From Thiosocius sp963753845 (lineage in GTDB: Bacteria > Pseudomonadota > Gammaproteobacteria > Chromatiales > Chromatiaceae), in NCBI GenBank assembly GCA_963753845.1, contig CAVWEI010000034.1, positions 7,784-71,783 on the forward strand: DNA of 64,000 nucleotides. Reading direction: 5' to 3'. Each line of letters starts with the position of its first letter. The stretch's first letter is position 1. Under the pieces are notes generated by a model. It made no database searches. It was given only the letters and a program-made list of their open reading frames with translations, and was not told the DNA's origin. Made by a program: the position numbers and the translations under genes. Positions 1 through 8,570 of the stretch are shown piece after piece.

Positions 1-942
1 CCCAGGTCAACTACATTTTCCAGTGGCTCTGCTGCGAGATAGCGCGCCAATTGTTTCTCGAAATAACGTTCGACCTGGTCGTTGCGTTCCGGGTGGTGGG
101 ATGCGACGTGCGGCGTGATTAGCACCCGCGGCGCCCGCCATAAGCGGTGCCCGGGTGGCAGCGGTTCTGATTCCACGACATCCAGCCCGACGCCGGCCAG
201 GTGGCCCTGTTCCAATACCCGCAGCAGTGCTTCAGTATCCAGGGTTTCGCCGCGACCGACATTGACCAAAATGGCATGTGAAGGGAGCGACCGCATGGCT
301 GATTCATCGAATATCTGCGACGTCTCCGACGTGTGTGGCAGTGCCAGGAAGCACCAGTCGACGTCGGCCAGCGCATCGCGCCAGCGCTCCCCGGTCAGAA
401 TCTGCTCACAGGGCGTGTCAGTTGCCGCGGCCGCGTCTCCCCGCTTGCCGCAGGTGACCGCAATGCCCTGCGCGTGCAGGCGCTCAGCAATCGAACGACC
501 GATGGCACCGAAACCCATCACCAGCGCTCTTTTTGGCAGCGGCGCGAAAGTCAGTCTCTGATCCCATGCCTCGTCGACCTGGCGTTGCAAGGTCGCCGGC
601 AGAGCGCGCGCGAGCGCCCAGGCAAGCGCCACCGCGTGAGTTGCGACGGTCTGCGCATCGAGGGTAGAGCGGGTGAGTAAGACACCCCGTTCGGCCAGTT
701 CCGCGAGCGGTAACCGGTCCACACCCTGGGCCGATGTCTGCACCCAACGCAGCCGTTCGGCACCTGGCAGGCATTGGCGGAGAAACCGGTGGCCGAGGAT
801 CACCTCGGCCGCGCCAGTAGCGGCCAGGGCCTGGGCTTCATTCTCCGCGACCACCACGTCGAGGCTCGGGCGTCAGGCCGCTTAGCCGTTCCAGGTGCCC
901 CTGGCTCGGCGGGGCCAAGCTGTACATCAATACGACCCGCAT
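1..942 (-). pseudogene. D-2-hydroxyacid dehydrogenase, frameshifted and cut by the window edge
   Basis: This would be an NAD-dependent oxidoreductase of the D-isomer 2-hydroxyacid dehydrogenase family, converting 2-oxoacids to D-2-hydroxyacids or the reverse in the cytoplasm. The reverse strand encodes a Rossmann turn (VMGFGAIGRSIAE), the family Arg in NVGRGE, the Glu in VVESEPLP and the catalytic His in ITPHVASHH; the C-terminus lies beyond base 1. The ATG at 942 starts MRVVLMYSLAPPSQG, but that frame closes after 34 codons. The rest of the homology continues in another frame after about position 870, so one base appears gained or lost near 860-876. It starts 4 bp after the upstream aldolase gene stops, so the two are co-transcribed. 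Either the gene is dead or the base is a sequencing error. Confidence 0.75.
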
Positions 943-946
943 ACCC

Positions 947-1741
947 TCAGACCTCGACAAGCCGCTGCAGGTCAGCAAACAGCAAGGCGCGGTCCGCCTC
1001 GGCTGCCTGTGGGCCTCTTGCATGGCCGGCTTCCCAGGCGGCACGCAGTGCGTTGATCTCCCGCGTCATATTGCGGTCCTGGAGCTCGCGTCTAAAACTG
1101 CGTCGCAGGAAGGTGAGCCTCGCGCCAAGACGTGCGAGCTCCTGAAGAATCTGGGTGAAGCGGATCGGGCGCCCACCACCGATCACCGTGGCCCCGGCGA
1201 AGCCCACGCTGCGGCCACGCAGGGTATTGAAGATGTATTCGACAGTTCCGTCGACTACCGCCTGCCACATTGAGGCGGCCCGTCGTGACAGCATGAGATC
1301 GTGAAGCCCGATATAGGCTGAGTCCCAGGGCAACGCCGCCATATCTTCGAGCTGATCCACCAGGTCCTGGGTTTCGATCTGCACGATGGTGCGCGCGCGG
1401 CCGCCAACCATTTCCAGGAATTGTGCGACATCGTCAGCAGATCTCGCCATCGGGAGCATCAGGCCGCGGGCACCGCAGGACAGGGCCAGTTCGACCTCAT
1501 CCGCTGTGTCATTGGCCAAGCCGTTGATGCGGACGGTTACGGGCAGGCTGACCGCCGCGGCCATGCGCGTCAGGTCATCTGCAGTGTCGCAGTTGATCTC
1601 CATGTCGCAGCCAGTTTGGCGCTCGGTCTTGCCCTTCGACTCCCAGTCTATAATGATGCCGTCAACGCCTGACTGTTCAGCCGCCTGCGCGAGCGTTGCT
1701 TCATTGGTGAAGAGCAGTAGCTCGAGGGGTTCGATCATCAT
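947..1741 (-). CDS. HpcH/HpaI aldolase family protein
   Basis: A 264-residue TIM-barrel enzyme of the HpcH/HpaI aldolase and citrate-lyase-beta superfamily, which cleaves or forms C-C bonds in 2-oxoacids using a divalent metal. Visible family features are a first-strand acidic motif (IIIDWESKGK), a barrel Arg (VRINGL), the metal-ligand Glu (VQIETQDLV) and a following Asp (YIGLHDLML). Length is normal for the family. It lies between a glycosyltransferase gene and a D-2-hydroxyacid dehydrogenase starting 4 bp downstream, so a 2-oxoacid made or cleaved here could be reduced by the next enzyme. That pairing, at the end of a type I secretion operon, is unusual. The substrate cannot be told from sequence. 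Confidence 0.8.
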   Translation of the reverse strand: MMIEPLELLLFTNEATLAQAAEQSGVDGIIIDWESKGKTERQTGCDMEINCDTADDLTRMAAAVSLPVTVRINGLANDTADEVELALSCGARGLMLPMARSADDVAQFLEMVGGRARTIVQIETQDLVDQLEDMAALPWDSAYIGLHDLMLSRRAASMWQAVVDGTVEYIFNTLRGRSVGFAGATVIGGGRPIRFTQILQELARLGARLTFLRRSFRRELQDRNMTREINALRAAWEAGHARGPQAAEADRALLFADLQRLVEV

Positions 1742-1809
1742 GTCCGAAGGCTCCCGGGACCCGTTGAATCAGCCAATGCTGCAAACCTTAAACTTCGTTT
1801 GAACCTTTT

Positions 1810-3111
1810 CTAGTTTCTGCTGCGAGGTCCGGATGCCGCTGCACGTTGGCCGGATGCAGGGCGGTGCAGTTTCGTGGGGCGGGTGCGCCTGGCCGAGGGC
1901 TGCGCCTTCGCCAGTTGTTTGATCAGTTGCCCCTGCTTGTGCAGGCAGTCCTTAAGCGCGTAGCGTTGGACTATAGTCTTTCGCGCTGCATCTCGTATGC
2001 TTTGCATCCGGTCGGGGTGGTCCAAGACGGCATCCACGCGCTCGGCAATCTGTTCGGGCGAGAAGAAATCCACCAGGAGTCCATTTCGGCCATCCGTAAT
2101 CATTTCCTCGACCGGCGGAGTGCGCGAGCCGATCACCAGGCAACCCGCCGCCATTGCTTCCATCATGGACCAGGAAAGCACAAATGGCACCGTCAGATAA
2201 ATATGGGCCGCTGAAAGTTGTAGTATCTGAAGATATCTCTTGTAGGACACGCGGCCCAGGAAGTGGATGCGCGTGGTGTCGAGTTGCAGCTCTTCCAGAT
2301 AGTGCTCGCGGTATGTCTTGCCGTCCGAGCGTTTCGATCCGTAGCTCACACCATCACTACCGACCACCAGGATATGGGTATTCGGTCTTCTGTCCAGAAT
2401 CAGCTTCGCGGCGCGCATAAAAGTCGGAAAACCCCGATAGGGCTCGAGGTTGCGGGCCACGTAGGTGACCACCTCATCTCCAGCACGCAGTCGCAGGCCC
2501 TTGTGCAAAGATCCTGTGGCCTCGGGGTTAGGACGTACTTTCTCGATATCCACGCCATCGTGAATGACAGAGATCTTGGCGCGATATTCGGGTGGGTGCT
2601 GCTTGCATTGCCAACGCGTTGGGCTGATGCCACGATCAGCCGTCTGTAGATTAAGGAGGTGCATGCCGTTGCGCGTGCGGATGCGGCATACATCGTCGTG
2701 ATCTGGCGGTTTGTGGGGATCGAAATCCACGTCGCTCCCGAACGCGTGGTAGTACCATTCGAAATACCCCAACAGCGGCGTCCGCGGCCAAACGGTTTTC
2801 ACATACAAGGCCTCCCCCCAACCCATATGTGCCACGATCACATCGGGTTGAAAGCCCTCTGATTTCAGCTTCAGCGCCGCGCGTGTCACCGCCTGCCCGT
2901 TTAATACACCTTCTTCCATCAGGCGCAAATACCTGTGGGTGGAGCCGGCAACCTCCCGGCTGGGTTTGTATTCCACCTTTCTGACATTGGCCAGTGAGGG
3001 CTTGCCCGGGCGGGTGATGAATACCACCTCGTTGTCCTGGTCCGCAGCGAGATAGGGCGCCAGATGCTTGAATTGCCCGGGACAATTCTGGTGAATGAAC
3101 AGAATCTTCAC
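1810..3111 (-). CDS. GT4-type glycosyltransferase in type I secretion operon
   Basis: A 433-residue GT-B fold glycosyltransferase, expected to move a sugar from a nucleotide donor in the cytoplasm. It starts MKILFIHQNCPGQFKHLAPYL; the C-terminal donor domain shows VTYVARNLEPYRG, HFLGRVSYKRY and the family 4 signature SWSMMEAMAAGCLVIGS followed by PPVEEMITDGRNGLLVDFF. The last 35 or so residues form a basic, Arg/Pro-rich tail. Its ATG overlaps the stop of the HlyD-type gene by 4 bp (ATGA), so it is coupled to the secretion genes. A dedicated sugar transferase coupled to an RTX exporter raises the possibility that the exported protein or a partner is glycosylated; that is inference. Confidence 0.85.
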   Translation of the reverse strand: MKILFIHQNCPGQFKHLAPYLAADQDNEVVFITRPGKPSLANVRKVEYKPSREVAGSTHRYLRLMEEGVLNGQAVTRAALKLKSEGFQPDVIVAHMGWGEALYVKTVWPRTPLLGYFEWYYHAFGSDVDFDPHKPPDHDDVCRIRTRNGMHLLNLQTADRGISPTRWQCKQHPPEYRAKISVIHDGVDIEKVRPNPEATGSLHKGLRLRAGDEVVTYVARNLEPYRGFPTFMRAAKLILDRRPNTHILVVGSDGVSYGSKRSDGKTYREHYLEELQLDTTRIHFLGRVSYKRYLQILQLSAAHIYLTVPFVLSWSMMEAMAAGCLVIGSRTPPVEEMITDGRNGLLVDFFSPEQIAERVDAVLDHPDRMQSIRDAARKTIVQRYALKDCLHKQGQLIKQLAKAQPSARRTRPTKLHRPASGQRAAASGPRSRN

Positions 3112-4469
3112 TCTTCGAGTAGCCCTCGGCGAATGCTGTCTTCGATCGGCTTGAGGAAATAGGCAAGCGCGGTTCGTTCGCCGGTCAACAGATAGACCTC
3201 TGCCGGCATGCCGGGATAGAGCTCGAGGTCGGTGATGTGTTCAGGATCGATCTCGACACGCACGCGATAGTAGGAGAGTTGTGCCGATGGATCGACGAAA
3301 CTGTCTGCGGACACGCGGGTCACGGTGCCGGGTAGGGTGGGGCTCGTACGTCGGTTGAAAGCGGTTAGCCGCACGTCAGCAGCTTGGCCTGCGTGAACGA
3401 TGTCGATATCTTCCAGTCGCACATTCGCTTCTACCACCAGCACGTCATCGCGGGGAACGATATCGAGAATGCGATCACCTCCCTTGATGACGCCGCCCAC
3501 AGTGTGGATGCTGAGGCCGACGACGGTGCCGTCGAGCAGTGCCCGGATCTCGGTCCGCTGCAGAGTATCCAAGGCCGCGCGCAAACGCTCCGTGTTATCG
3601 AATATCTCACTCTGCACACGCTGTATTTCCCCGTTGTTCTCCTCGCGTCGCTGCGTGCCGAGGTCGATGATGCGCAGCCGTACTTCACCGATGCGCTCCT
3701 CGACTTGGGCGATCGACGACTGGTGGGCACCGAGATCGCCCTCAAGTTTGGCTACGGCCCTCTTCAATTCGAGAAACTTGGGCTTTGGGTAAACGCCTTT
3801 CTTGTACAGGACCTCGACGGCGTCTTTTTCTTCGCGGACTGTCGAGAGTTGTGTCCGGGTGGACCTGATTTGGGTCTTCAGGCCATCAATCTGCTGGTCG
3901 TACTGGCGGATTCTTTGCTCCAGCACGCCGATCTCACCGTCGAACGCATCTCTTCGCCCCTTGAATACCTGGATCTCGCCGGCGAGCACCAGCGCTAAGT
4001 TCTGGTCCTGATCACGGCTGAGCAGTTCAGCCGGGAAGGGGATCGCATCCAGCCCAGCCTGTTCAGCCTGCAGGCGCGCGAGGGTTGCCAGTAAGCGATC
4101 GAGCTTCCCTCTCAGCAGGTCAACCCGGGCCCGCGGTGTAGTATCGTCCAGTCGCACCAGCACTTGGCCCGGTTGCACCATGTCGCCCTCATGGACAAGG
4201 ATCTCCTTGACGATGCCGCCGTCAAGGTGCTGTATCATCTTGCGTTCGGAGGATACTTTGATGGTGCCGGACGCGAGTACTGCGCTCTGTAGTGGCGCCA
4301 ATGCTGCCCACGCTCCAAGGCCGCCGACTCCGAACAAGACGACTATGAACCCCGCCCAGATTAGACGCCGGCGACTCGCTTCGACATCGGGAATCTTGTC
4401 GGGTGGCAGCGCTTTCCGCTTTCCTTGCTCTTCGTCTTCGACGACGATTTCGCGGGCCGGGACGCTCAT
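3108..4469 (-). CDS. HlyD-family type I secretion periplasmic adaptor subunit
   Basis: A 453-residue membrane fusion protein linking an inner-membrane ABC exporter to an outer-membrane TolC channel. The N-terminus is cytoplasmic and charged, followed by one membrane segment (LIWAGFIVVLFGVGGLGAWAA, about residues 34-54). Then come a biotinyl/lipoyl-like half (HEGDMVQPGQVLVRLDD), a long coiled-coil hairpin (about 120-280), the second half-lipoyl (ALLDGTVVGLSIHTVGGV) and a beta-barrel with LYPGMPAEVYLLTGER near the C-terminus. Length and layout match the PrsE/LapC-type adaptors. Its start overlaps the stop of the ABC protein gene by 4 bp. No tolC gene is in the window. Confidence 0.93.
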   Translation of the reverse strand: MSVPAREIVVEDEEQGKRKALPPDKIPDVEASRRRLIWAGFIVVLFGVGGLGAWAALAPLQSAVLASGTIKVSSERKMIQHLDGGIVKEILVHEGDMVQPGQVLVRLDDTTPRARVDLLRGKLDRLLATLARLQAEQAGLDAIPFPAELLSRDQDQNLALVLAGEIQVFKGRRDAFDGEIGVLEQRIRQYDQQIDGLKTQIRSTRTQLSTVREEKDAVEVLYKKGVYPKPKFLELKRAVAKLEGDLGAHQSSIAQVEERIGEVRLRIIDLGTQRREENNGEIQRVQSEIFDNTERLRAALDTLQRTEIRALLDGTVVGLSIHTVGGVIKGGDRILDIVPRDDVLVVEANVRLEDIDIVHAGQAADVRLTAFNRRTSPTLPGTVTRVSADSFVDPSAQLSYYRVRVEIDPEHITDLELYPGMPAEVYLLTGERTALAYFLKPIEDSIRRGLLEE

Positions 4470-5116
4470 TTTTTGTCACCTTTGGCCAGCAGGGCGTCTA
4501 CCCGTACAACACTGCTTTCGATAACTGGGCGAGCTGGTTTGTTCTCGGGAACGCCTTCCCGGGCCTTGCCGCTTTCCCGATTGACGATAACCTCCGGCGC
4601 TTTTGGCGGCGCTGCTGCAGGCTGCGGCTTCGGCGGGTTGCCGGCTCTGCGTGCACGCCTTGTAGGCCGTGTTTGCTTCGGTTTGTCCCGACCCTGGCTG
4701 CTTTGCGCTTGCTCGGTCTCTGCCGCAGCTGGCCGCTTCGCTTCGGTTTTATTGTCGGCGCCGATTCGTTCGCGTTTCTCGTGCGGTAGTGCACCCTGAC
4801 GCATGCGGGCCATCACGCCCTCGCTCGGACCATAGAGTTCCACGCTGCCATCCTTGAGCAATAGCAGTTGGTCGGATGCGCGAAGGACGCTGGGTCGGTG
4901 CGTGACCACGACGATCGTTACGCCGCGCTCCTTGGCGCCGGCCAGCGCCTCGCTGAGTGCATCTTCACTGACCGAGTCGAGGTTGGAGTTGGGTTCGTCC
5001 AGAACCAGCAATGCGGGATTGCCGTAGAAGGCTCGCGCGAGCCCGATCTGCTGGCGCTGCCCTGCGGAAAGGAATCGGCCGGCGTCGCCTATATCGCTGT
5101 CGTAGCCTTTCGGCAT
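4466..5116 (-). pseudogene. Type I secretion ABC protein, C-terminal half (out of frame with N-terminal half)
   Basis: This frame carries the second half of the nucleotide-binding domain of the exporter: the ABC signature LSAGQRQQIG, Walker B LLVLDEPNSNLD and the switch His in VVVTHRPS. About 115 residues of a Lys/Pro/Ala-rich, probably disordered C-terminal tail follow, which is longer than type I exporters usually have. It joins the upstream half at about 5180-5200, where the homology passes from ENIARM to SEEVIKAAKLAG with a one-base change of frame. As written neither half could make a working ATPase, because Walker A is in the other frame. A sequencing error is quite possible, since the neighbouring adaptor gene is intact. 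Confidence 0.8.
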
Positions 5117-6468
5117 ACTGAGAATGATATTGTGAACCCCCGCCAGTTTGGCCGCTTTGATGACCTCTTCGGAGTCGTTTCGGGAGCCATCCGCGCGATA
5201 TTCTCACGAACCGTGCCGGGAAACAGCTGCACATCCTGTGGCAGATAACCGATGTACTGCCCCAAGTCGTCCGGATGCCAAGCGGCGAGTTCGGCGCCGT
5301 CTAGGCGCGCGCCTGCGCCGCCACGCGGTGGCAGGATACCCACCAGTACCTTGGCCAGGGTGGTTTTTCCCGCGCCACTGGGGCCGATCACGCCGAGGAA
5401 TTCGCCTGGTCGTAATGCGAGGCTGACCCCTTTGAGGATTAGGCGCTCGCTGCCCGGCGCCATCACCACGACCCGTTCGAGTTCGACGCGCCCACTCGGG
5501 CGCGGCAGTTCCATGCGGTCTCGGTATTGGGTGAAGCGGTCGGAAGCGAGGATTTGGCGCAGGCGCCCGTAGGCCGCCTTGGCGCCGACTACGTTTCTCC
5601 AGGTGCCGATTGCGGACTCCACCGGCGCAAGGGCCCGGCCCATCAGGATCGATGCAGCAATCATGGCGCCGGCGGCGAGTTCTTGTTGGATATACAGGTA
5701 GGCGCCGGTGCCGAATAGGCCGATTTGCAGGGCCATGCGCACGAACTTGGCCAGGGAATTCGCGGCGGTGGCCTTGTTCGTAATCTCGGAGGCCCCCGAA
5801 ATGCCGTCCCTGGTATGGGTTCGCCACCTTTCGAGAACGGCCGGCATCATGCCCATTGCCTCAATGGCGTCGGCATTGCGCACGAACTCCTGGATGCGCG
5901 CCTCGGTATTCTGGCTGTGGGCTGATATGACCTTTATTGGCTTTCGGGTCGCAGCCTCATTGACCATAGCGATCGCGAAGAGCACCAGGGCACCCACCAA
6001 CGCCAACGTGCCCAGGTCGGGGTGCAGGATGTAGATGACTCCGACGTAGAGGGGGGCAAACGGGGCATCGAACAGCGAAAACAGGCCGCTGCCGGAAAGG
6101 AAGTTGCGCACTTCCGCCACATCGCTAAGTGGCTGGATATTCCGTCTGCCGCTGCCGGCTGAATCACGGACCACCGCTTCGAGCACCTGGGGAGTCAGCG
6201 CGGCATCGAGCCCCATGCCGACGCGCGACATGATGCGTGTGCGGATCATGTCGAGCAAGCCCTGAATCATCAGCGCGGCCAGCGCCGCCACCGTCAGCAG
6301 GACCAGCGTTTCCTCGCTCTTGCTGGTGAGTACTCGCGTAAACACCGACAGCATGTACAAAGGCAGGGTAAGAACCAGCAGGTTGAAAAAGAAGCTGAAC
6401 AGGCCCACCGAGACCAGAGCGCCACGGAATCTGCTTAGCAGGTGGGGTAGTTGGTGATGATCACTCAT
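5089..6468 (-). pseudogene. Type I secretion ABC protein, membrane domain and Walker A half
   Basis: The N-terminal part of a PrtD/RaxB-like ABC exporter that energises RTX protein secretion across the inner membrane. It has no C39 peptidase domain. A six-helix membrane domain (first helices LVSVGLFSFFFNLLVLTLP and TLVLLTVAALAALMIQG) is followed by an ATPase domain with Walker A GPSGAGKT and the Q-loop YLPQDVQLFPGTVRENIA. The start is taken at the ATG at 6468 (MSDHHQLPHLLSRF); the upstream open stretch to 6597 is not family-like. The frame drifts into nonsense after ENIARM (about 5195) and the true continuation is in the next frame. The gene lies directly downstream of an RTX gene, its probable substrate. 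Confidence 0.85.
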
Positions 6469-6593
6469 GGTAGAGGGTCGTCTGTATTCCGCGGCTAGTG
6501 AGGTTGGGGCCGGTTGAACAAGTTTCGGCAAGGCCGGCGGAATCTTAAATGAAGTCCATACATGCCAGCAACGCCTGTGGCTCTGGCATAAAA

Positions 6594-6629
6594 ACAAAGA
6601 GCACGGGCTTTTAGACCCGTGCTCTTTGT
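6594..6629 (-). terminator. Rho-independent terminator after the leftward RTX gene
   Basis: A perfect 14 bp stem (6594-6607 pairing with 6616-6629) with an 8-base loop. In the leftward direction it is followed by a T-rich run (TTTTTATG). It sits between the RTX tail and the secretion genes, so it could attenuate transcription and leave the RTX message more abundant than the exporter message. Confidence 0.8.
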
Positions 6630-6664
6630 CCCTATTGCGTCATACTATGACGTGTTGCGTCTCC

Positions 6665-6990
6665 TTAGGAGATGTCGTTACTGTAGTCGTGGCCTTTCCA
6701 ATGACCGTCGCTGAGAACCTCGACTTTGTAGTTGGCTTCAACCAGATCGTCCAGGCTGTTGATCAGACCAAGGCCCGTACCCACGCCGACGAGAATGATC
6801 GTGTCCTCGACCGGGGTACGCGAATCGCCCCACTGATCCTCGACGCCCTTGTCGGTGCCTTGCGAGTCGAACCAGATGGTAACGTTCTCCAAGTTCGCGC
6901 CCGTTTCACGCACGGTTACGTACTTGTCGAGTTCTTCGGCGGTATCCACCTGGTCCCACTCAAAGCCACCTTGTCCCTCACGCGTCATGC
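6665..6990 (-). pseudogene. Displaced C-terminal region of the leftward RTX protein
   Basis: In a frame different from the RTX gene upstream, this stretch encodes EELDKYVTVRETGANLENV and, later, VEDTIILVGVGTGLGLINSL. These match the last 90 or so residues of the rightward RTX paralogue almost residue for residue. It ends at a TAA at 6665-6667. The RTX frame stops at 6978 just after LVFHVNSGKAWHDA, so a one-base shift near 6970-6990 separates the body from this tail. RTX proteins carry their type I secretion signal at the extreme C-terminus, so without this tail the protein would probably not be exported. Confidence 0.75.
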
Positions 6991-8570
6991 CAGGCCTTAC
7001 CGCTGTTAACGTGGAAAACGAGGGTGTCCCTATCTTCAAGGTCGTAACCATGTTGCATATCCGTGACAACGTCTTCACTGTCCGTGCGCTTGCCGTCGAC
7101 ATAGCTCTGGTAACTGCCTTCGTTAAACCTGCCGTTCCAGAAGTCCGTCTCAATGTTGACGTTGAACTCGAAGCGGTCGTCGCCCTCGCCACCGGTCAGG
7201 GTGTCGTCACCCTCACCACCCATCAGGCGATCGTTACCGTCACCACCATCCATCAGGTCACGGCCGTCGTTACCGTACATGGTGTCGTCCTGCAGACCAC
7301 CGTTCATGGTGTCGAGGTCGTCGCCACCGCTCATCCAGTCGTTGCCGTTGCCACCGTCGAGGGTGTCTTTGCCGTCTTCACCCCTGATTGTGTCGTTGGC
7401 TTCGTTACCGAACAGCATGTCGTCGTTTTCGCCACCGTAGATGGTGTCTTCGCCGTCGCCGCCATCGATGGTGTCTTCACCGTCGTCACCGTCGATGTAG
7501 TCGTCACCCTTGCCGCCTTCGATGAGGTCGTCGTCGTCGCCACCGTCGATCGAGTCATCGCCCGAACCGCCGAAGATGGTGTCTTCGCCCGCGCCACCGT
7601 TGACGGTGTCTTCTTCCTTACCGCCGTGCATCCAGTCGTCACCGGAGCCACCGTCGAGGTAGTCGTCGCCGGTGTTGCCTTCCATGTAGTCGTCGCCTTC
7701 ACCACCATCGAGAACGTCGTCGCCGTCCTCACCCAAGAGGCGGTCTTTGCCTTCCGCGCCTACCAGGGTGTCGTCATTGGTGCCGCCCCAGATGGTGTCG
7801 TCGTCGTTGCCGCCGTTGAGGTAGTCTTTGTCGGACTTACCATAGATCAGGTCGTTGTCGTCACCGCCGAGGATGGTATCGTTGCCCGAACCACCAATCA
7901 GGGTGTCATCGCCGCCGTTCTCTTCGATCCAGTCGTCACCCTTGCCGCCGTGGACCCAGTCGTCACCCGAGTCGTCCACACCCCAGTGGTAATAGTCGTC
8001 GCCGGTGTTGAGCTCGACCACGTCGTCGCCGGAGCCGCCAATTACCGTGTCATCGCCGCCGCGGGCAAAGATCCTGTCGGCACCGGAGCCGCCATCGATG
8101 AAGTCGTCATCGTCGCCTTCACTGCCGTCGATGACGTCGTCGCCGCTACCGCCCTTGATGTTGTCGGCACCGCTGCCACCGGTGATGATGTCGGCATCAC
8201 CACCGCCGTCGATCTTGTCGTCGCCGGCACCGCCCTGGATGACGTCCATGCCACTGCCGCCATTGATGACGTCGGCTTCAGTGCCGCCATCGAGATTGTC
8301 GTTGCCGGAATCGCCGTTGATCGTGTCGTAGCCAGAGCCACCGGTAATGGTGTCATCATCGGCGCCGCCGTTCAGCACGTCATCGTCGGCACCGCCGTTA
8401 ATTTCGTCGTTACCAGTATTGCCATCAATGACGTCATCGCCTGCGTCGCCATTCAGCACATCGTCGCCACCCAGGCCTACGATGGTGTCGTCGCCTTCGC
8501 GGCCAAAGACGGTGTCATCGCCTGCGGTCCCAACGTAAATGTCGTCGAATGGTGTAAGTATATGGGCCAT
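6978..8570 (-). CDS. RTX (hemolysin-type calcium-binding repeat) protein, leftward copy
   Basis: A 530-residue, very acidic protein built almost wholly of Gly/Asp nonapeptides of the GGxGxDxUx type, which fold into a calcium-stabilised beta-roll outside the cell. It begins MAHILTPFDDIYVGTAGDD at an ATG with a good ribosome site (AAGGAG, 9 bases upstream). Some 40 repeats fill residues 12 to about 450, ending in RLMGGEGDDTLTGGEGDDRF. No toxin, protease or adhesin domain is present, so it may be a structural surface or matrix protein. It is a close paralogue of the divergent gene at 9704. The homologous C-terminal tail is out of frame downstream. Confidence 0.85.
   Translation of the reverse strand: MAHILTPFDDIYVGTAGDDTVFGREGDDTIVGLGGDDVLNGDAGDDVIDGNTGNDEINGGADDDVLNGGADDDTITGGSGYDTINGDSGNDNLDGGTEADVINGGSGMDVIQGGAGDDKIDGGGDADIITGGSGADNIKGGSGDDVIDGSEGDDDDFIDGGSGADRIFARGGDDTVIGGSGDDVVELNTGDDYYHWGVDDSGDDWVHGGKGDDWIEENGGDDTLIGGSGNDTILGGDDNDLIYGKSDKDYLNGGNDDDTIWGGTNDDTLVGAEGKDRLLGEDGDDVLDGGEGDDYMEGNTGDDYLDGGSGDDWMHGGKEEDTVNGGAGEDTIFGGSGDDSIDGGDDDDLIEGGKGDDYIDGDDGEDTIDGGDGEDTIYGGENDDMLFGNEANDTIRGEDGKDTLDGGNGNDWMSGGDDLDTMNGGLQDDTMYGNDGRDLMDGGDGNDRLMGGEGDDTLTGGEGDDRFEFNVNIETDFWNGRFNEGSYQSYVDGKRTDSEDVVTDMQHGYDLEDRDTLVFHVNSGKAWHDA

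Noticed and set aside
7000..8560. Regular short DNA repeats suggesting a CRISPR array
   Set aside because: Period is about 27 bp without unique spacers; the repeats encode RTX nonapeptides in frame.
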